This document shows positions 16,987 to 25,475 of a stretch of DNA of 48,779 bases, one piece after another. How positions within the stretch are numbered: position 1 is the stretch's first letter; every line of letters starts with the position of its first letter. The translations under genes and the position numbers were made by a program. The DNA comes from DASUPK01 sp963831605. GTDB lineage: Bacteria > Actinomycetota > Thermoleophilia > Solirubrobacterales > 70-9. Below the pieces are notes generated by a model that was not told where the DNA came from, searched no databases, and saw nothing but the letters and a program-made list of their open reading frames with translations. The stretch spans positions 1-48,779 of the forward strand of contig CAWHQR010000013.1 in NCBI GenBank assembly GCA_963831605.1. The letters run 5' to 3'.

Positions 16987-18117
16987 TCAGCGATCAATGG
17001 CGCCGGCGAGCGAGCTCAGCACCAACCCGATCTGCTCCTCGGTGATGGTGGGGAATAGGGGCAGCGTGATCGCTCGATCGGAATAAGCGTCCGTCAGCGG
17101 CAGGTCCGCTTGGACGTCGTAGGCGGAGAGGCGGTGCACCGGCGGATAGTGAAGGCTGGTCTGGACCCCTCCCTCAGCCAGCTTGGATCGGATCTCGTCC
17201 CGACCGTCTTGGTCGTCGACCAGAACCGTGAAGAGGTGGTTCGCGGAGGTGCCCCCGGAGACCGGCGGCATCGTCGCCGTCACCCCGTCAAGCTCAGCGA
17301 TTCCGGTTCTGTACGCGTCGGCGGCGGCCGCGCGCAGGCGGTTGTCGGCGTCGAGCCGTTCCAGCCGGGAGGAGGCCAGCGCCGCCCGGGGCTCGTCGAT
17401 CCGGTAGTTGAAGCCGAGCTCAACCACGTCGTAGGTGCTGGCGTGCCCCTTGTGCCGGTCCCAGGTCAGTGACGTCATGCCGTGGGATCGCAGCAGCTTG
17501 ACCTCCGCCGCCACCTCGTCGTCGTCGGTGACGACCATCCCCCCCTCGCCCACTGGGAGGTTCTTGTTGGAGAAGAAGCTGAACGCGCCGGCCTTGCCGA
17601 GCGTCCCCAGGTGCCGCTCGCCGATCTTCCCTCCGAGGCCGTGCGCCGCGTCCTCGAGAAGTACGAGATCGCGTTCCGCCGCCAGTTCGGCCAACTCCCC
17701 GCTCTCGCCGGGGTGACCCGCGTAGGTCATATTCATGATCGCCTTGGTCTTCGGCGCGATCGCGGCCTGGGCAGCCTCGGCCGAGAGCCACGGCCGGTCA
17801 AGAGCCACGATATCCGCGAAGACGGGGGTCGCTCCGGTGTAGCGAATGGCGTTCGCCGTGGCGACGAAGGTGAGCGAGGGGACGACCACCTCATCGCCGG
17901 GGCCCAGGCCCGCCGCCAGGCAGATCACGTGAAGCGCCGCGGTCCCGCTGGCGACCGCTAGGGCATGCTCGGCGCCTACGTATTCGGCGAAGCGAGCCTC
18001 GAGCTCCTCCGTGCGCGGCCCCATGCTGAGCCAACCCGACCGATAGACCTCGACGACGGCAGCGATCTCCGGCTCGCCGATCTCAACGTCGGCGAGCGGG
18101 ACCCGCCACTCAGGCAT
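16987..18117 (-). CDS. DegT/DnrJ/EryC1/StrS sugar aminotransferase
   Basis: A 376-aa PLP enzyme. Family features in order are PLADVEIGEPEIAAVVEV, SGWLSMGPRTEELEARFA, the PLP-phosphate site ASGTAALHV (residues 56-64), EDAAH (155-159), and the Schiff-base lysine Lys185 in FFSNKNLPVGEGGM. These enzymes transfer an amino group from glutamate to a keto-sugar nucleotide, giving 4-amino or 3-amino sugars. The start overlaps the end of the nucleotidyltransferase gene by 8 bp. With the 4,6-dehydratase at 20064-21056 it could make an NDP-4-amino-4,6-dideoxyhexose. It retains the lysine, so it is not one of the Lys-to-His dehydratase variants. Confidence 0.88.
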   Translation of the reverse strand: MPEWRVPLADVEIGEPEIAAVVEVYRSGWLSMGPRTEELEARFAEYVGAEHALAVASGTAALHVICLAAGLGPGDEVVVPSLTFVATANAIRYTGATPVFADIVALDRPWLSAEAAQAAIAPKTKAIMNMTYAGHPGESGELAELAAERDLVLLEDAAHGLGGKIGERHLGTLGKAGAFSFFSNKNLPVGEGGMVVTDDDEVAAEVKLLRSHGMTSLTWDRHKGHASTYDVVELGFNYRIDEPRAALASSRLERLDADNRLRAAAADAYRTGIAELDGVTATMPPVSGGTSANHLFTVLVDDQDGRDEIRSKLAEGGVQTSLHYPPVHRLSAYDVQADLPLTDAYSDRAITLPLFPTITEEQIGLVLSSLAGAIDR

Positions 18118-18814
18118 CCTCGAACAGCTCCGGGTGCGCCTCGATCTCGGCGGTGGCCCGTTCGTGCTCGCCGACGGTCCCGATGTCGAACCAGACCCCC
18201 GGACCGGTGTAGACGGCCACCTTGCTGCCCGCCTCGAGCATCGCGTCGACGACGTCGGGAAGGTCGAAGCGCCGCTCCGGGATCAGCTCGATCACCTCGG
18301 GGCTGTAGGCGTAGATGCCCATGCTCACGTCGAAGCGCATCGTCGGCTTCTCGACGTACTTCGTCACGAAGCCATCATCGGACTCGATCACGCCAAGATC
18401 GATCTCCACGTTCTGGCGGTGCGTCGCGATGGTCAGCGAGCCGTCGTGGCCCCCGTGAAACCGCATCAGCTGCGCGTAGTCGAGCGTCGTGAGGATGTCG
18501 CCGTTCATGGCCAGGAAGGGCTCGTCGAGGTCATCGATCCGGCGAAGGGCTCCGGCCGTCCCGAGCGGAGCGTCCTCCCACCAGTAGCGCAGGTCGATCT
18601 GGTTGGGCAGCTCGACACTGTCGAGGTAGGTCTTGATCAGTCCGCCCAGATGGCCCACGGAGAGGTCGATGCGCTCGAAGCCGTTGCGCGCGAGCTGGCG
18701 AATGACCAGCTCGAGGATCGGGCGGTCGGCGACCGGCACGAGCGGCTTGGGCAGCACGGTCGTGTACGGACGCAGCCGGGTTCCCTTACCTCCGGCCAGG
18801 ATGACGGCTCTCAT
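18110..18814 (-). CDS. Sugar-phosphate nucleotidyltransferase
   Basis: A 234-aa NTP_transferase protein. The signature GGKGTRLRPYT spans residues 8-18 with PKPLVPV at 22-28. LAMNGDI near residue 115 carries the metal-binding aspartate, and WFDIGT near residue 210 is typical of the C-terminal end. The length is short, with no left-handed beta-helix, as in RfbF/mannose-1-phosphate guanylyltransferase-like enzymes. It makes an NDP-sugar from a sugar 1-phosphate and an NTP. It overlaps the aminotransferase gene by 8 bp and lies 18 bp after the GT4 gene, so the operon supplies its own activated sugar. The base and sugar are not determined. Confidence 0.85.
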   Translation of the reverse strand: MRAVILAGGKGTRLRPYTTVLPKPLVPVADRPILELVIRQLARNGFERIDLSVGHLGGLIKTYLDSVELPNQIDLRYWWEDAPLGTAGALRRIDDLDEPFLAMNGDILTTLDYAQLMRFHGGHDGSLTIATHRQNVEIDLGVIESDDGFVTKYVEKPTMRFDVSMGIYAYSPEVIELIPERRFDLPDVVDAMLEAGSKVAVYTGPGVWFDIGTVGEHERATAEIEAHPELFEDA

Positions 18815-18832
18815 CGTCGCGATCCTAGATGG

Positions 18833-20050
18833 TCAATCGGGCGCAGCCGCAATTGTTCTGACCAGGGCGTCGAGCGTTTCAACTCCGACCTCGCGCGAGT
18901 TGCGCTCGGCGAAGTCTCGGCCCCGTGCCCCGAGTTCGGTGGCCAGCCTCCGGTCGTTGCGAAGCTTCCGCACCGCGTGGGCCAGTGCGGTCCCGTCGCC
19001 AGGTGGCACCGAGATGGCGGCGCCGGCCTCCTCGGTCAGCCGAACCGACTCGCCCACCGCGGCGAGGATCACCGGCCGCCCGACCGCGCAGCAGTCGAAG
19101 AGCTTGGAGGGGACAAACCCCTCCAGCCCGGGCATCGGTGCAAGGGCCACGAGCAGGGCATCCGAGGCGCGGGTGAGACGCGCGACGTCCGCGGCGGGGA
19201 TCGCATCTCGCACCTCGGCCTGTCCCGGGGGGAGGCCGCGCGCCAGCTCCCGTAGCGCCTCCCTGCGGGGGCCATCCCCGATCAGGACCAACCGGAAGCC
19301 ATCCCCGAGGAGCCTCGCTGCCTCGATCGCGCTCTCCAGCCCCTGGGCCAGTCCGAGGTTGCCGGCGTAGGTCCAGACGAAGCGCTCGTCCCGCTCGCCC
19401 GTCAGCTCCGGCTCGGGGTCGCGCTCACCGGCGGCGAGAAACGAAGGCGTCGCGCCGTTGGAGATCACTGTCACCTTCCCCGCCCCTCCCCGCTCCTCGA
19501 TCATCTCCTTGAAGGGCCTGGTTGTCGTGGTGATGGCCGCTGCGCTCCGATACAGCCTCCGCTCGAAGCGTTCCGCGGCACGAAGCAGCGGCCCGTCCCC
19601 CAGCTCGCCGAGCGTGACGGCCACCTCGGGCCAGGGGTCGCGGACATCGAGGATCCACGGGGCCCGGTGGCGAATCGCCAGGGCGGCGCCCACGCTCCCG
19701 ACCGGGAGAGGCGGGGATGACGCGATAACCACATCGGCTGGTCCGCGGCGGGCACCCACCATCGTTCCGGAGGCGGCGTAGGAGAGATAGTTGGCGATTC
19801 GGGCCGGCGCCGTCTTCTTCGGGGTGGCGTACACCCAGACGTAGTCGACCACGAAGCCGTTCAGCTTGCGGCGATCCACCAGGCGTCCGCCGTACCCGGG
19901 AGCGACCACCCCACCTGGATGGTTGGGCACCTCGCACACCACTTTGACCTGGTGGCCTTTGCGGGCGAGCCCGGCCGCGAACTCCCCTACCCTCGCAGCC
20001 GGGGCGGTGATCTCGGGCGTGAAGTACTGGGTGGCGATCAGGATCCTCAT
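18833..20050 (-). CDS. Glycosyltransferase family 4, WbuB/WcaI-like
   Basis: A 405-aa GT-B enzyme. It opens MRILIATQYFTPEITAPAAR, with the long N-domain pattern of WbuB-type transferases (CEVPNHPGG, then DVVIASSPPLPVG, and PWILDVRDPWPE). The C-domain has FVWTYAGNLGLAQGLESAIE and LAPMPGLEGFVPSKLFD with the acidic and Lys donor contacts. It is expected to work on a lipid-linked intermediate with an amino-sugar donor. Neighbours are the nucleotidyltransferase (18 bp downstream) and the 4,6-dehydratase (13 bp upstream), all in one operon. It is a good candidate to use the operon's own sugar; this is inferred from context. Confidence 0.85.
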   Translation of the reverse strand: MRILIATQYFTPEITAPAARVGEFAAGLARKGHQVKVVCEVPNHPGGVVAPGYGGRLVDRRKLNGFVVDYVWVYATPKKTAPARIANYLSYAASGTMVGARRGPADVVIASSPPLPVGSVGAALAIRHRAPWILDVRDPWPEVAVTLGELGDGPLLRAAERFERRLYRSAAAITTTTRPFKEMIEERGGAGKVTVISNGATPSFLAAGERDPEPELTGERDERFVWTYAGNLGLAQGLESAIEAARLLGDGFRLVLIGDGPRREALRELARGLPPGQAEVRDAIPAADVARLTRASDALLVALAPMPGLEGFVPSKLFDCCAVGRPVILAAVGESVRLTEEAGAAISVPPGDGTALAHAVRKLRNDRRLATELGARGRDFAERNSREVGVETLDALVRTIAAAPD

Positions 20051-20063
20051 GCGAGGCGTCCTT

Positions 20064-21056
20064 TCAGATCACATACCCCTCGAGCGGATGCGCCTCCGGG
20101 TGCGCCTCGATCCAGCTGATGGTCTGCTCAAGCCCTTCTGACAGGGTTACCTCCGGGCGCCAGCCGGTGAGGTCCGTCATTCGAGCCGGGCTCGAGAGCA
20201 GGCGCATGACCTCGCTTGCCTCCGGGCGGACCCGGTCCGGGTCTTGCTCGACCTCGAGCTCGCGCCCCAACACGGAGCCGACCGCCTCGACGAGATCGCC
20301 GATCGAGATATCGACCCCTGTTCCGAGTTGCAGCGTCTGACCGACGGCCGCATCGCTCTCCGCCACCGCGGTGAAGCCGCGCGCGCAGTCGGTCACGTAG
20401 GTGAGGTCTCGTCGCGGGTCGAGCGACCCGAGCTTGATGACGCCCCCGCGCAGCGCCTGAACGATGATCGCGGGAATCACGGCTCGAGCCGATTGGCGTG
20501 GGCCGAATGTGTTGAAGGGACGCAGCACCGTCACCGGCAGGCTGAACGACCGGTGAAAGCTGAGGGCGAGCTGGTCGGAAGCCACCTTGCTGGCGGCATA
20601 CGGCGATTGCGCTGCGAACGGATGCTCCTCGGTGATCGGCACGGACTGCGCGGTCCCGTACACCTCGGAGGTCGAGGTCTGCACGAGACGCGGAATCTCC
20701 ATCGCGCGGCACGCCTGCAGGACGTTGAGGGTGCCGACGACGTTGGTCTCGACGAAGTCGCGGGGGTTCACGTAGGAGTAGGGAATGGCGATCTGGGCGG
20801 CAAGGTTGAAGACCAGCTCGGAGCCCCGCACCGCCTCGGTCACAGACTCCGGGTCGCGGAGGTCTCCCAGGACGACCTCGACCTCTTCGAGAATCCTCTC
20901 GTCGAGATATCTGAGGTTGCCTCGGTCGCCGCGCGACGTGTAGCGGACCAACGCGCGGACCTGCGCGCCTCCCTCAACCAGCTCCGCGACCAGATGACTG
21001 CCGATGAAGCCGCCAGCGCCGGTCACCACCGCGCGGGACCCGGGGAGAGCGCTCAC
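20064..21056 (-). CDS. NAD-dependent sugar-nucleotide 4,6-dehydratase, LegB-like
   Basis: A 330-aa extended SDR. Rossmann motif TGAGGFIGS at residues 12-20, NLAAQIAIPYSYVNP in the active-site cleft, QTSTSEVYGTAQSVPITEEHP with the Thr-Ser-Glu dehydratase triplet (129-131), and Tyr153/Lys157 in SPYAASKVA. The run from RPFNTFGPRQSARAVIP onward resembles LegB-type NDP-N-acetylglucosamine 4,6-dehydratases. It would form a 4-keto-6-deoxy sugar nucleotide for the DegT aminotransferase in the same operon. The base of the nucleotide is not readable; UDP or GDP is possible. It lies 68 bp downstream of the C5-epimerase/deacetylase gene. Confidence 0.85.
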   Translation of the reverse strand: MSALPGSRAVVTGAGGFIGSHLVAELVEGGAQVRALVRYTSRGDRGNLRYLDERILEEVEVVLGDLRDPESVTEAVRGSELVFNLAAQIAIPYSYVNPRDFVETNVVGTLNVLQACRAMEIPRLVQTSTSEVYGTAQSVPITEEHPFAAQSPYAASKVASDQLALSFHRSFSLPVTVLRPFNTFGPRQSARAVIPAIIVQALRGGVIKLGSLDPRRDLTYVTDCARGFTAVAESDAAVGQTLQLGTGVDISIGDLVEAVGSVLGRELEVEQDPDRVRPEASEVMRLLSSPARMTDLTGWRPEVTLSEGLEQTISWIEAHPEAHPLEGYVI

Positions 21057-21124
21057 CCTGGGGCCGCTGATGCGGTCATCGTCGTCGGCGCTCCCGGCGG
21101 CATGGCGTCAAATGTACCTGTGCT

Positions 21125-22846
21125 TCAGCGGCGCAGGCGGTCCAGGTAGCCACCGAGCTTGGAGAAGGCCACCATCAGAGTCGCGCGTCCTGTCTTGATC
21201 GCGAACCGAGTACGTCCGTCCGAGGCATACACGCCGATCCGGGGCCAGTGATAGGGGCCGACCGGGCCAGCCGCGAGGATTGCCGCGGCATCGTAGCCAG
21301 CGGCCTCTGCGGCCGCCTCGATGCGGTCGTCGTGGCCGCCATACGGGTACGCGAGCGTCCGGCAGGGCTCGCCCAGCTCGCGCTCTACGGTCTTGCGGGA
21401 CTCACTCAGCTCGGCCATCAGGTCGGCGTCGGACAGGTCCGGCAGGTAGGGGTGGCTGACGGCGTGGGAGCCGATCTCCCACCCGGCGTCAAGCAGACCC
21501 CTGAGCTGATCCCAGTTCAGGCACAGCAGCTCCTCGCCCTGCGGACCCTCACTCCACGAGTCGATGCCGGGCCATCGCATCGGTTGATCGCTGCCCACCC
21601 ACCGGGTGGGCACATAGATACTCGCCGTCAACCCCAGCTCGGAGAGGACGGGGAAGCCGTACTTGAGCACCGAGCGGTAGCCATCGTCGAAGGTGATCGC
21701 GACCACCCTTCCCTGGACTTGGCCCCTGGCCACGTCGGCGAAGGTCGCCCCGGTGTAGCCGCGCTTGACGAGGGTGGTGAGCTGGGTGCGCATCACCTCG
21801 GGCGTCACCGCCAGATCCGAGTCCCAGGTCGGGCTGACCGCGTGGTAGCAGAGCACCAGCGCGCTTCCTTGACGGCGGCGCCTGCTTGAGTGACTCCAGG
21901 GCAGCCGGTGGGCGAGCGAGCGCGTGCGCGGCACAACCATGCGGAAGGCGCTCTTGCTCGCGAAGGCGCGCGCGTTGTTCACCCGGCTCTCGGAATAGCC
22001 CTGCCAGCGGTCGGCGGCGCGCTCGAGCTCAGGGTGCTCGGAGATGCGGGACATCGCCCTCAATTGGGCGATGTGCAGGTGGTGGTACGCGGAGCTCGCG
22101 AGATTGCGGACGGGGTGCGGAAACAGGTCGTAGTAGGACCAATAGCCGGAGTCCCAGCGGTGGATGCAGGCTGCCAGCGTGCTCGCCCCTTGCGCGAAAT
22201 CCTGCGATGCCTCGCTGTCCCCCAGGCCGAGGCCTACGTCGAAGAACCCCCAGAGCGCGAAGATCGCCCCATTGAGCACGAATGAGGGCGGTTCGGTCGG
22301 GTACTCCTCGGGAAAGGACTCGCCGTTCAACAGCGCCGAGGCGCCACCGCTGCGACTCGGCACCCTGCCCGCCGCGAGCGCGCGGCGGGCGCCTTCCGAA
22401 TATCGCTCGTCTCTGGTCGCCATGTACAGACGGACCAGCAGGCTGGCGCCTTCGCCCTGCGCCATTGCCGACACCCACGGCGGGCGCAGTTCGTAGGTAT
22501 GTGGCATCTCGACCCTGTGAAGCCAAGCGCCATCGTGCACCCCGCCGACATGCTGCTCGGCCAGCAGGTGGTCACCGGCCCCGATTGCCCCCGCCAGCCA
22601 CATCTCGCCCTCTCCTCGCAGGTAGCGCTCGTAACAGCCCAGCCCCCACTGAGCGGTGGCGACGTGAAACTCCAGTTCCTCGGGCCGAATGCCTTTGCGC
22701 GGCCAGTCCGACGCCGTGGCCTTGAAGTCGAAGTTGATGTAGTAGCCGGCGACATCGTCGTTCCCGATCAGGGAGCCGACCTCGGTCGGGAACGAGGATC
22801 TGGTGCTGAAGAGGTTGGGGTCGGTCGGACCTCGACGTCGGGTCAG
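21125..22846 (-). CDS. D-glucuronyl C5-epimerase-like domain fused to NodB polysaccharide deacetylase
   Basis: From the ATG at 22603 the product is 492 aa. Residues 1-205 match the C5-epimerase C-domain: LRPPWVSAMAQGEGASLLVR, EEYPTEPPSFVLNGAIFALWG, SGYWSYYDL and YHHLHIAQL. Residues 245-492 are a NodB-type deacetylase with TFDDGY (304-309), HAVSHPYL (380-387) and AYPYGGHDD (418-426). Upstream of the ATG the frame stays open to 22876 and encodes epimerase-like sequence (GPTDPNLF, GYYINFDFKA, EFHVATAQWG), also conserved in the fragment at 25086-25461, but contains no ATG, GTG or TTG. A CTG at 22846 preceded after 8 nt by GGAGGAAGG is the best start (573 aa). It would epimerise uronic acids and remove N-acetyl groups from a polymer. 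The start and substrate are uncertain. Confidence 0.8.
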   Translation of the reverse strand: MTRRRGPTDPNLFSTRSSFPTEVGSLIGNDDVAGYYINFDFKATASDWPRKGIRPEELEFHVATAQWGLGCYERYLRGEGEMWLAGAIGAGDHLLAEQHVGGVHDGAWLHRVEMPHTYELRPPWVSAMAQGEGASLLVRLYMATRDERYSEGARRALAAGRVPSRSGGASALLNGESFPEEYPTEPPSFVLNGAIFALWGFFDVGLGLGDSEASQDFAQGASTLAACIHRWDSGYWSYYDLFPHPVRNLASSAYHHLHIAQLRAMSRISEHPELERAADRWQGYSESRVNNARAFASKSAFRMVVPRTRSLAHRLPWSHSSRRRRQGSALVLCYHAVSPTWDSDLAVTPEVMRTQLTTLVKRGYTGATFADVARGQVQGRVVAITFDDGYRSVLKYGFPVLSELGLTASIYVPTRWVGSDQPMRWPGIDSWSEGPQGEELLCLNWDQLRGLLDAGWEIGSHAVSHPYLPDLSDADLMAELSESRKTVERELGEPCRTLAYPYGGHDDRIEAAAEAAGYDAAAILAAGPVGPYHWPRIGVYASDGRTRFAIKTGRATLMVAFSKLGGYLDRLRR

Positions 22847-22990
22847 GTAAGGGGCCTTCCTCCGGACGAAGACCGGCTAGGGCGGTGAGATGCGACCAGA
22901 GGTCATCTGGGCCCGATCCTAGTCCAGTGCGCCCGGAGGAGGCGCGACGTTCACGTAGAATGCAGTCGCCGCACGATAGAACGGAGCCAC

Positions 22991-23899
22991 ATGAAGCCTG
23001 TTACCGCCCCTGACCCGAAGGAGATTGCCGAGCCCGTGAGGACCACCGACAAGCCATTCGAGGTGGACGAGAAGCTCATGTACGAGAAGTTCGGCAGGGA
23101 GTCGTTTCAGGTGAAACACAACCTCACCGACCACCCGCTGCTTTCGATCGAGCGGCTCGCACAGCTCGCCGACGCCCTCCCTCCGGACCAGGCCGAATTC
23201 ACAAAGGGCAAGGCCTCGGAGATACTTGTCGGAGGAGGCGATCAGCCGGAAGAGATGACCGCCGGCGACGTCGTCCGCGGGATCGAGACCAACGGCATGT
23301 GGATGGTGCTGAAGCGCGTCCACACCGAGCCTGAGTACCAGGCCCTCGCCGATTGGATTCTCGGCAACATTCGCTCGCAGGTCGTCGAGCAGGAGGGCGG
23401 CCGGGTCAGCAGCGAGTGCTACATCCTGATCTCGGCGGCTGAGTCGGTCGCGCCCTCGCACTTCGACCCTGAGTACAACATGCTCTTCCAGATCAGGGGC
23501 ACCAAGGACCTCACCGTAGGCACATTCACCGACCTCGAGACCGAGCGGCGGGAGGCAGAGCGGTACTACGGCGGCGGGCACCGCAACATCTCGGACCTGC
23601 CCGCCAATGAGACCGTCTACGCGATGGAGCCCGGCGTCGGCGTCCATATCCCCGCCGAGGCGCCGCACATGGTGAAGAACGGGAAGACCTGGTCGATCTC
23701 GCTCTCAACCTCGTTTTACTCTCGCGAGAGTGCAAAGAAGGTCGACACCTACGCGATGAACGCCCGCCTCCGCAAGCTTCGCATCTCCCCCACTCCCCCC
23801 GGTGAGCATCCTGGCCGCGACCGCCTTAAGGCCAGCACCTGGCGAGGCATGCGCCAGGCGCGCAACGCCGTTCGAGGCCTGGTCGGCGGCCGCTCCTAA
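22991..23899 (+). CDS. JmjC/cupin-like Fe(II) oxygenase-type protein
   Basis: A 302-aa soluble protein. The metal-binding pattern of cupin_8/JmjC proteins is visible: His157-x-Asp159 in PSHFDPEYNMLFQIRG and a distal His226 in VHIPAEAPHMVKNG, separated by about 67 residues, and a KTWSISLSTSF strand after it. Such proteins are often 2-oxoglutarate-dependent hydroxylases. The C-terminal 40 residues are basic. ATG at 22991 has CGGAG four nt upstream. It is divergent from the C5-epimerase gene and convergent with the acetyltransferase. It could hydroxylate a glycan, a lipid or a surface protein; the substrate is unknown. I recognise the fold by motif only. Confidence 0.65.
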   Translation: MKPVTAPDPKEIAEPVRTTDKPFEVDEKLMYEKFGRESFQVKHNLTDHPLLSIERLAQLADALPPDQAEFTKGKASEILVGGGDQPEEMTAGDVVRGIETNGMWMVLKRVHTEPEYQALADWILGNIRSQVVEQEGGRVSSECYILISAAESVAPSHFDPEYNMLFQIRGTKDLTVGTFTDLETERREAERYYGGGHRNISDLPANETVYAMEPGVGVHIPAEAPHMVKNGKTWSISLSTSFYSRESAKKVDTYAMNARLRKLRISPTPPGEHPGRDRLKASTWRGMRQARNAVRGLVGGRS

Positions 23900-23927
23900 C
23901 CCGCGTTTCAGAGGTTGTCCCGGCTGA

Positions 23928-25070
23928 TCAGCCTGAGCGGCCGCCCGGGAGGAAGCGCGCAACGGAGCGCGCCACCTTCTCAAGGCGAGGATGTTCGGCA
24001 AGGCCGCGTCCACGGCGCCTGGCCGCCGCCTCGCCGGCAACCAGCAGCCGAACGGGACGGCGGGCGCCGACCAGAGCCACCGTCCGGACGGGTCGGGGCT
24101 GCGGCGCGAAGCGCCATTTGAACGGCTCGCCGCCGAGGAGCAGGTCGACGTCGTCAACCTGCTCTCCGATGGCGCTGCGAATCGTGTCGTTCAAGAGCAC
24201 CATCCCCGCGCTTTGCTCGGCGAACGCCGGGTCGAAACCGCTCTGGTAGACGGCGTAGCGGGGGCCGATCCGCCAGGCAAGGTAGGCGGCGGCAGGAGTT
24301 CCGTCGAGTTCAAGGATGCGCAAACGCAGCCAGTCCTGACTCATCGCGGCTTTTGCGAATCGGGTCAGAAAGTCGCGCACCGACCGTGACTCGATCGAGG
24401 AGCCTCCCTCAGCGTGACGGCGGTCATGGAGGTCGAACAGAGTTCCCAGATCGGCTTCCAGGGACTCGGAATCCGAGGTCTCGCGCACGTGGTGCTCGAC
24501 GCCTTGGCGGTCCAGGGCGCGCTCGAGGCCACGCCCCACGCGCTGGCGGAATTTTGAGCTGCGCTCGGCCAGGTATCCCTCCCAGTCCAGCCCGGCGACA
24601 CGGGCACGCGGCATCTCGGCCTGGTTCTGCTCGATCAGCGCGAGCGGCCTCGCAGAGGCGGCTGCAAGCCGCTCAGGCCAGTCCGTATCGCGATCGACCC
24701 AGTGTAGGACGAGCAACAAGCCCCCGAGCTCGTCCTGAAGCGCCTCGGCCGCGGCCTCAGCGACCTCACCCTGATCGGCTGGGGCCGAGGCTACCCCAAA
24801 GTTATCTCCGTACTCGGAGCCACCGAAGCGGATCGCCTGGAGCCGCTTCCCTTCGTAAAGCGCCAACGGGATCACTCCCGCAACCTGTCCCCCGGCACGA
24901 CGAGCCACCACAATCCGCGGTCGGTGCTGAACAGCGCCCTCCGCCCATGCCGAGTACCACTCGGGCGTCACGAAGGCGTTGCCCGCGACGCCCGCCAGGT
25001 GGCGCCATTCGTCTTCGATCGTCGCGGCGGCGCCGAAATCGGTGATCACCTCGGCTTGAAGGCCGCTCAA
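23928..25070 (-). CDS. BcsL/CelD-type GNAT acetyltransferase
   Basis: A 380-aa protein of the family annotated as cellulose biosynthesis protein CelD/BcsL or GNAT_6. It opens with EDEWRHLAGVAGNAFVTPEWYSAW, then VVARRAGGQVAGVIPLALYEG, a basic helix FRQRVGRGLERALDRQG, and the C-terminal GNAT core (LRILELDGTPAAAYLAW, YQSGFDPAFAEQSAGMVLL, DLLLGGEPFKWRFAP). Members transfer acyl groups, often within exopolysaccharide loci, where they may O- or N-acetylate the glycan. It is convergent with the JmjC-like gene (28-bp gap) and sits just downstream of the broken epimerase copy. The acceptor is unknown. Confidence 0.8.
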   Translation of the reverse strand: MSGLQAEVITDFGAAATIEDEWRHLAGVAGNAFVTPEWYSAWAEGAVQHRPRIVVARRAGGQVAGVIPLALYEGKRLQAIRFGGSEYGDNFGVASAPADQGEVAEAAAEALQDELGGLLLVLHWVDRDTDWPERLAAASARPLALIEQNQAEMPRARVAGLDWEGYLAERSSKFRQRVGRGLERALDRQGVEHHVRETSDSESLEADLGTLFDLHDRRHAEGGSSIESRSVRDFLTRFAKAAMSQDWLRLRILELDGTPAAAYLAWRIGPRYAVYQSGFDPAFAEQSAGMVLLNDTIRSAIGEQVDDVDLLLGGEPFKWRFAPQPRPVRTVALVGARRPVRLLVAGEAAARRRGRGLAEHPRLEKVARSVARFLPGGRSG

Positions 25071-25085
25071 TTGACCCCCTATATG

Positions 25086-25461
25086 TCAGGTGCTGTTGAT
25101 GGAGAGACCATCCGCGAGCAGAATATCCGGCAGCTGAATGGCATCCCTGCCCTCACGCCGGAATGGCTCGGCGCGTGGGTCCGCGATGTGGATCAACTCG
25201 GGGGCGACGTGGCGCCGTTCCAGCACCCGGCAACCGGGGCCGACCGAACTGGGCGGTCGAAACGTGAAGTTGCTGATCCCGGGGCGGCAACCAGGGGGCG
25301 GGCCAACTCGGCGCCTCGGCCTTGAAGCGCAGATCGACGTAGTAGCCGTGCAGCTCCCCGGGACGAACATCCTTGCCGACGGTGATCGGAAACGAACGGG
25401 CGCTGCTGAAGAAATCGGGGTCGGTGGGTCCCCTCTTCGTTGGCCGCTCGCTGGATCCCAA
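25086..25461 (-). pseudogene. Truncated copy of the C5-epimerase N-terminal region
   Basis: From a TTG at 25461 the frame gives GPTDPDFFSSARSFP, then LHGYYVDLRFKAEAPSWP and LHVSTAQFG, aligning with GPTDPNLFSTRSSFP, AGYYINFDFKATASDWP and FHVATAQWG in the extension of the fused gene at 22604-22846. After STAQFG the similarity ends and that frame stops at 25153, while an overlapping frame runs from about 25250 to the stop at 25086 (GPGCRVLERRHVAPELIH...). The epimerase core, deacetylase and catalytic regions are absent. It is a decayed duplicate, or a donor remnant left by rearrangement just upstream of the acetyltransferase gene. Confidence 0.6.
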
Positions 25462-25475
25462 GTACTAGCGCCCGG

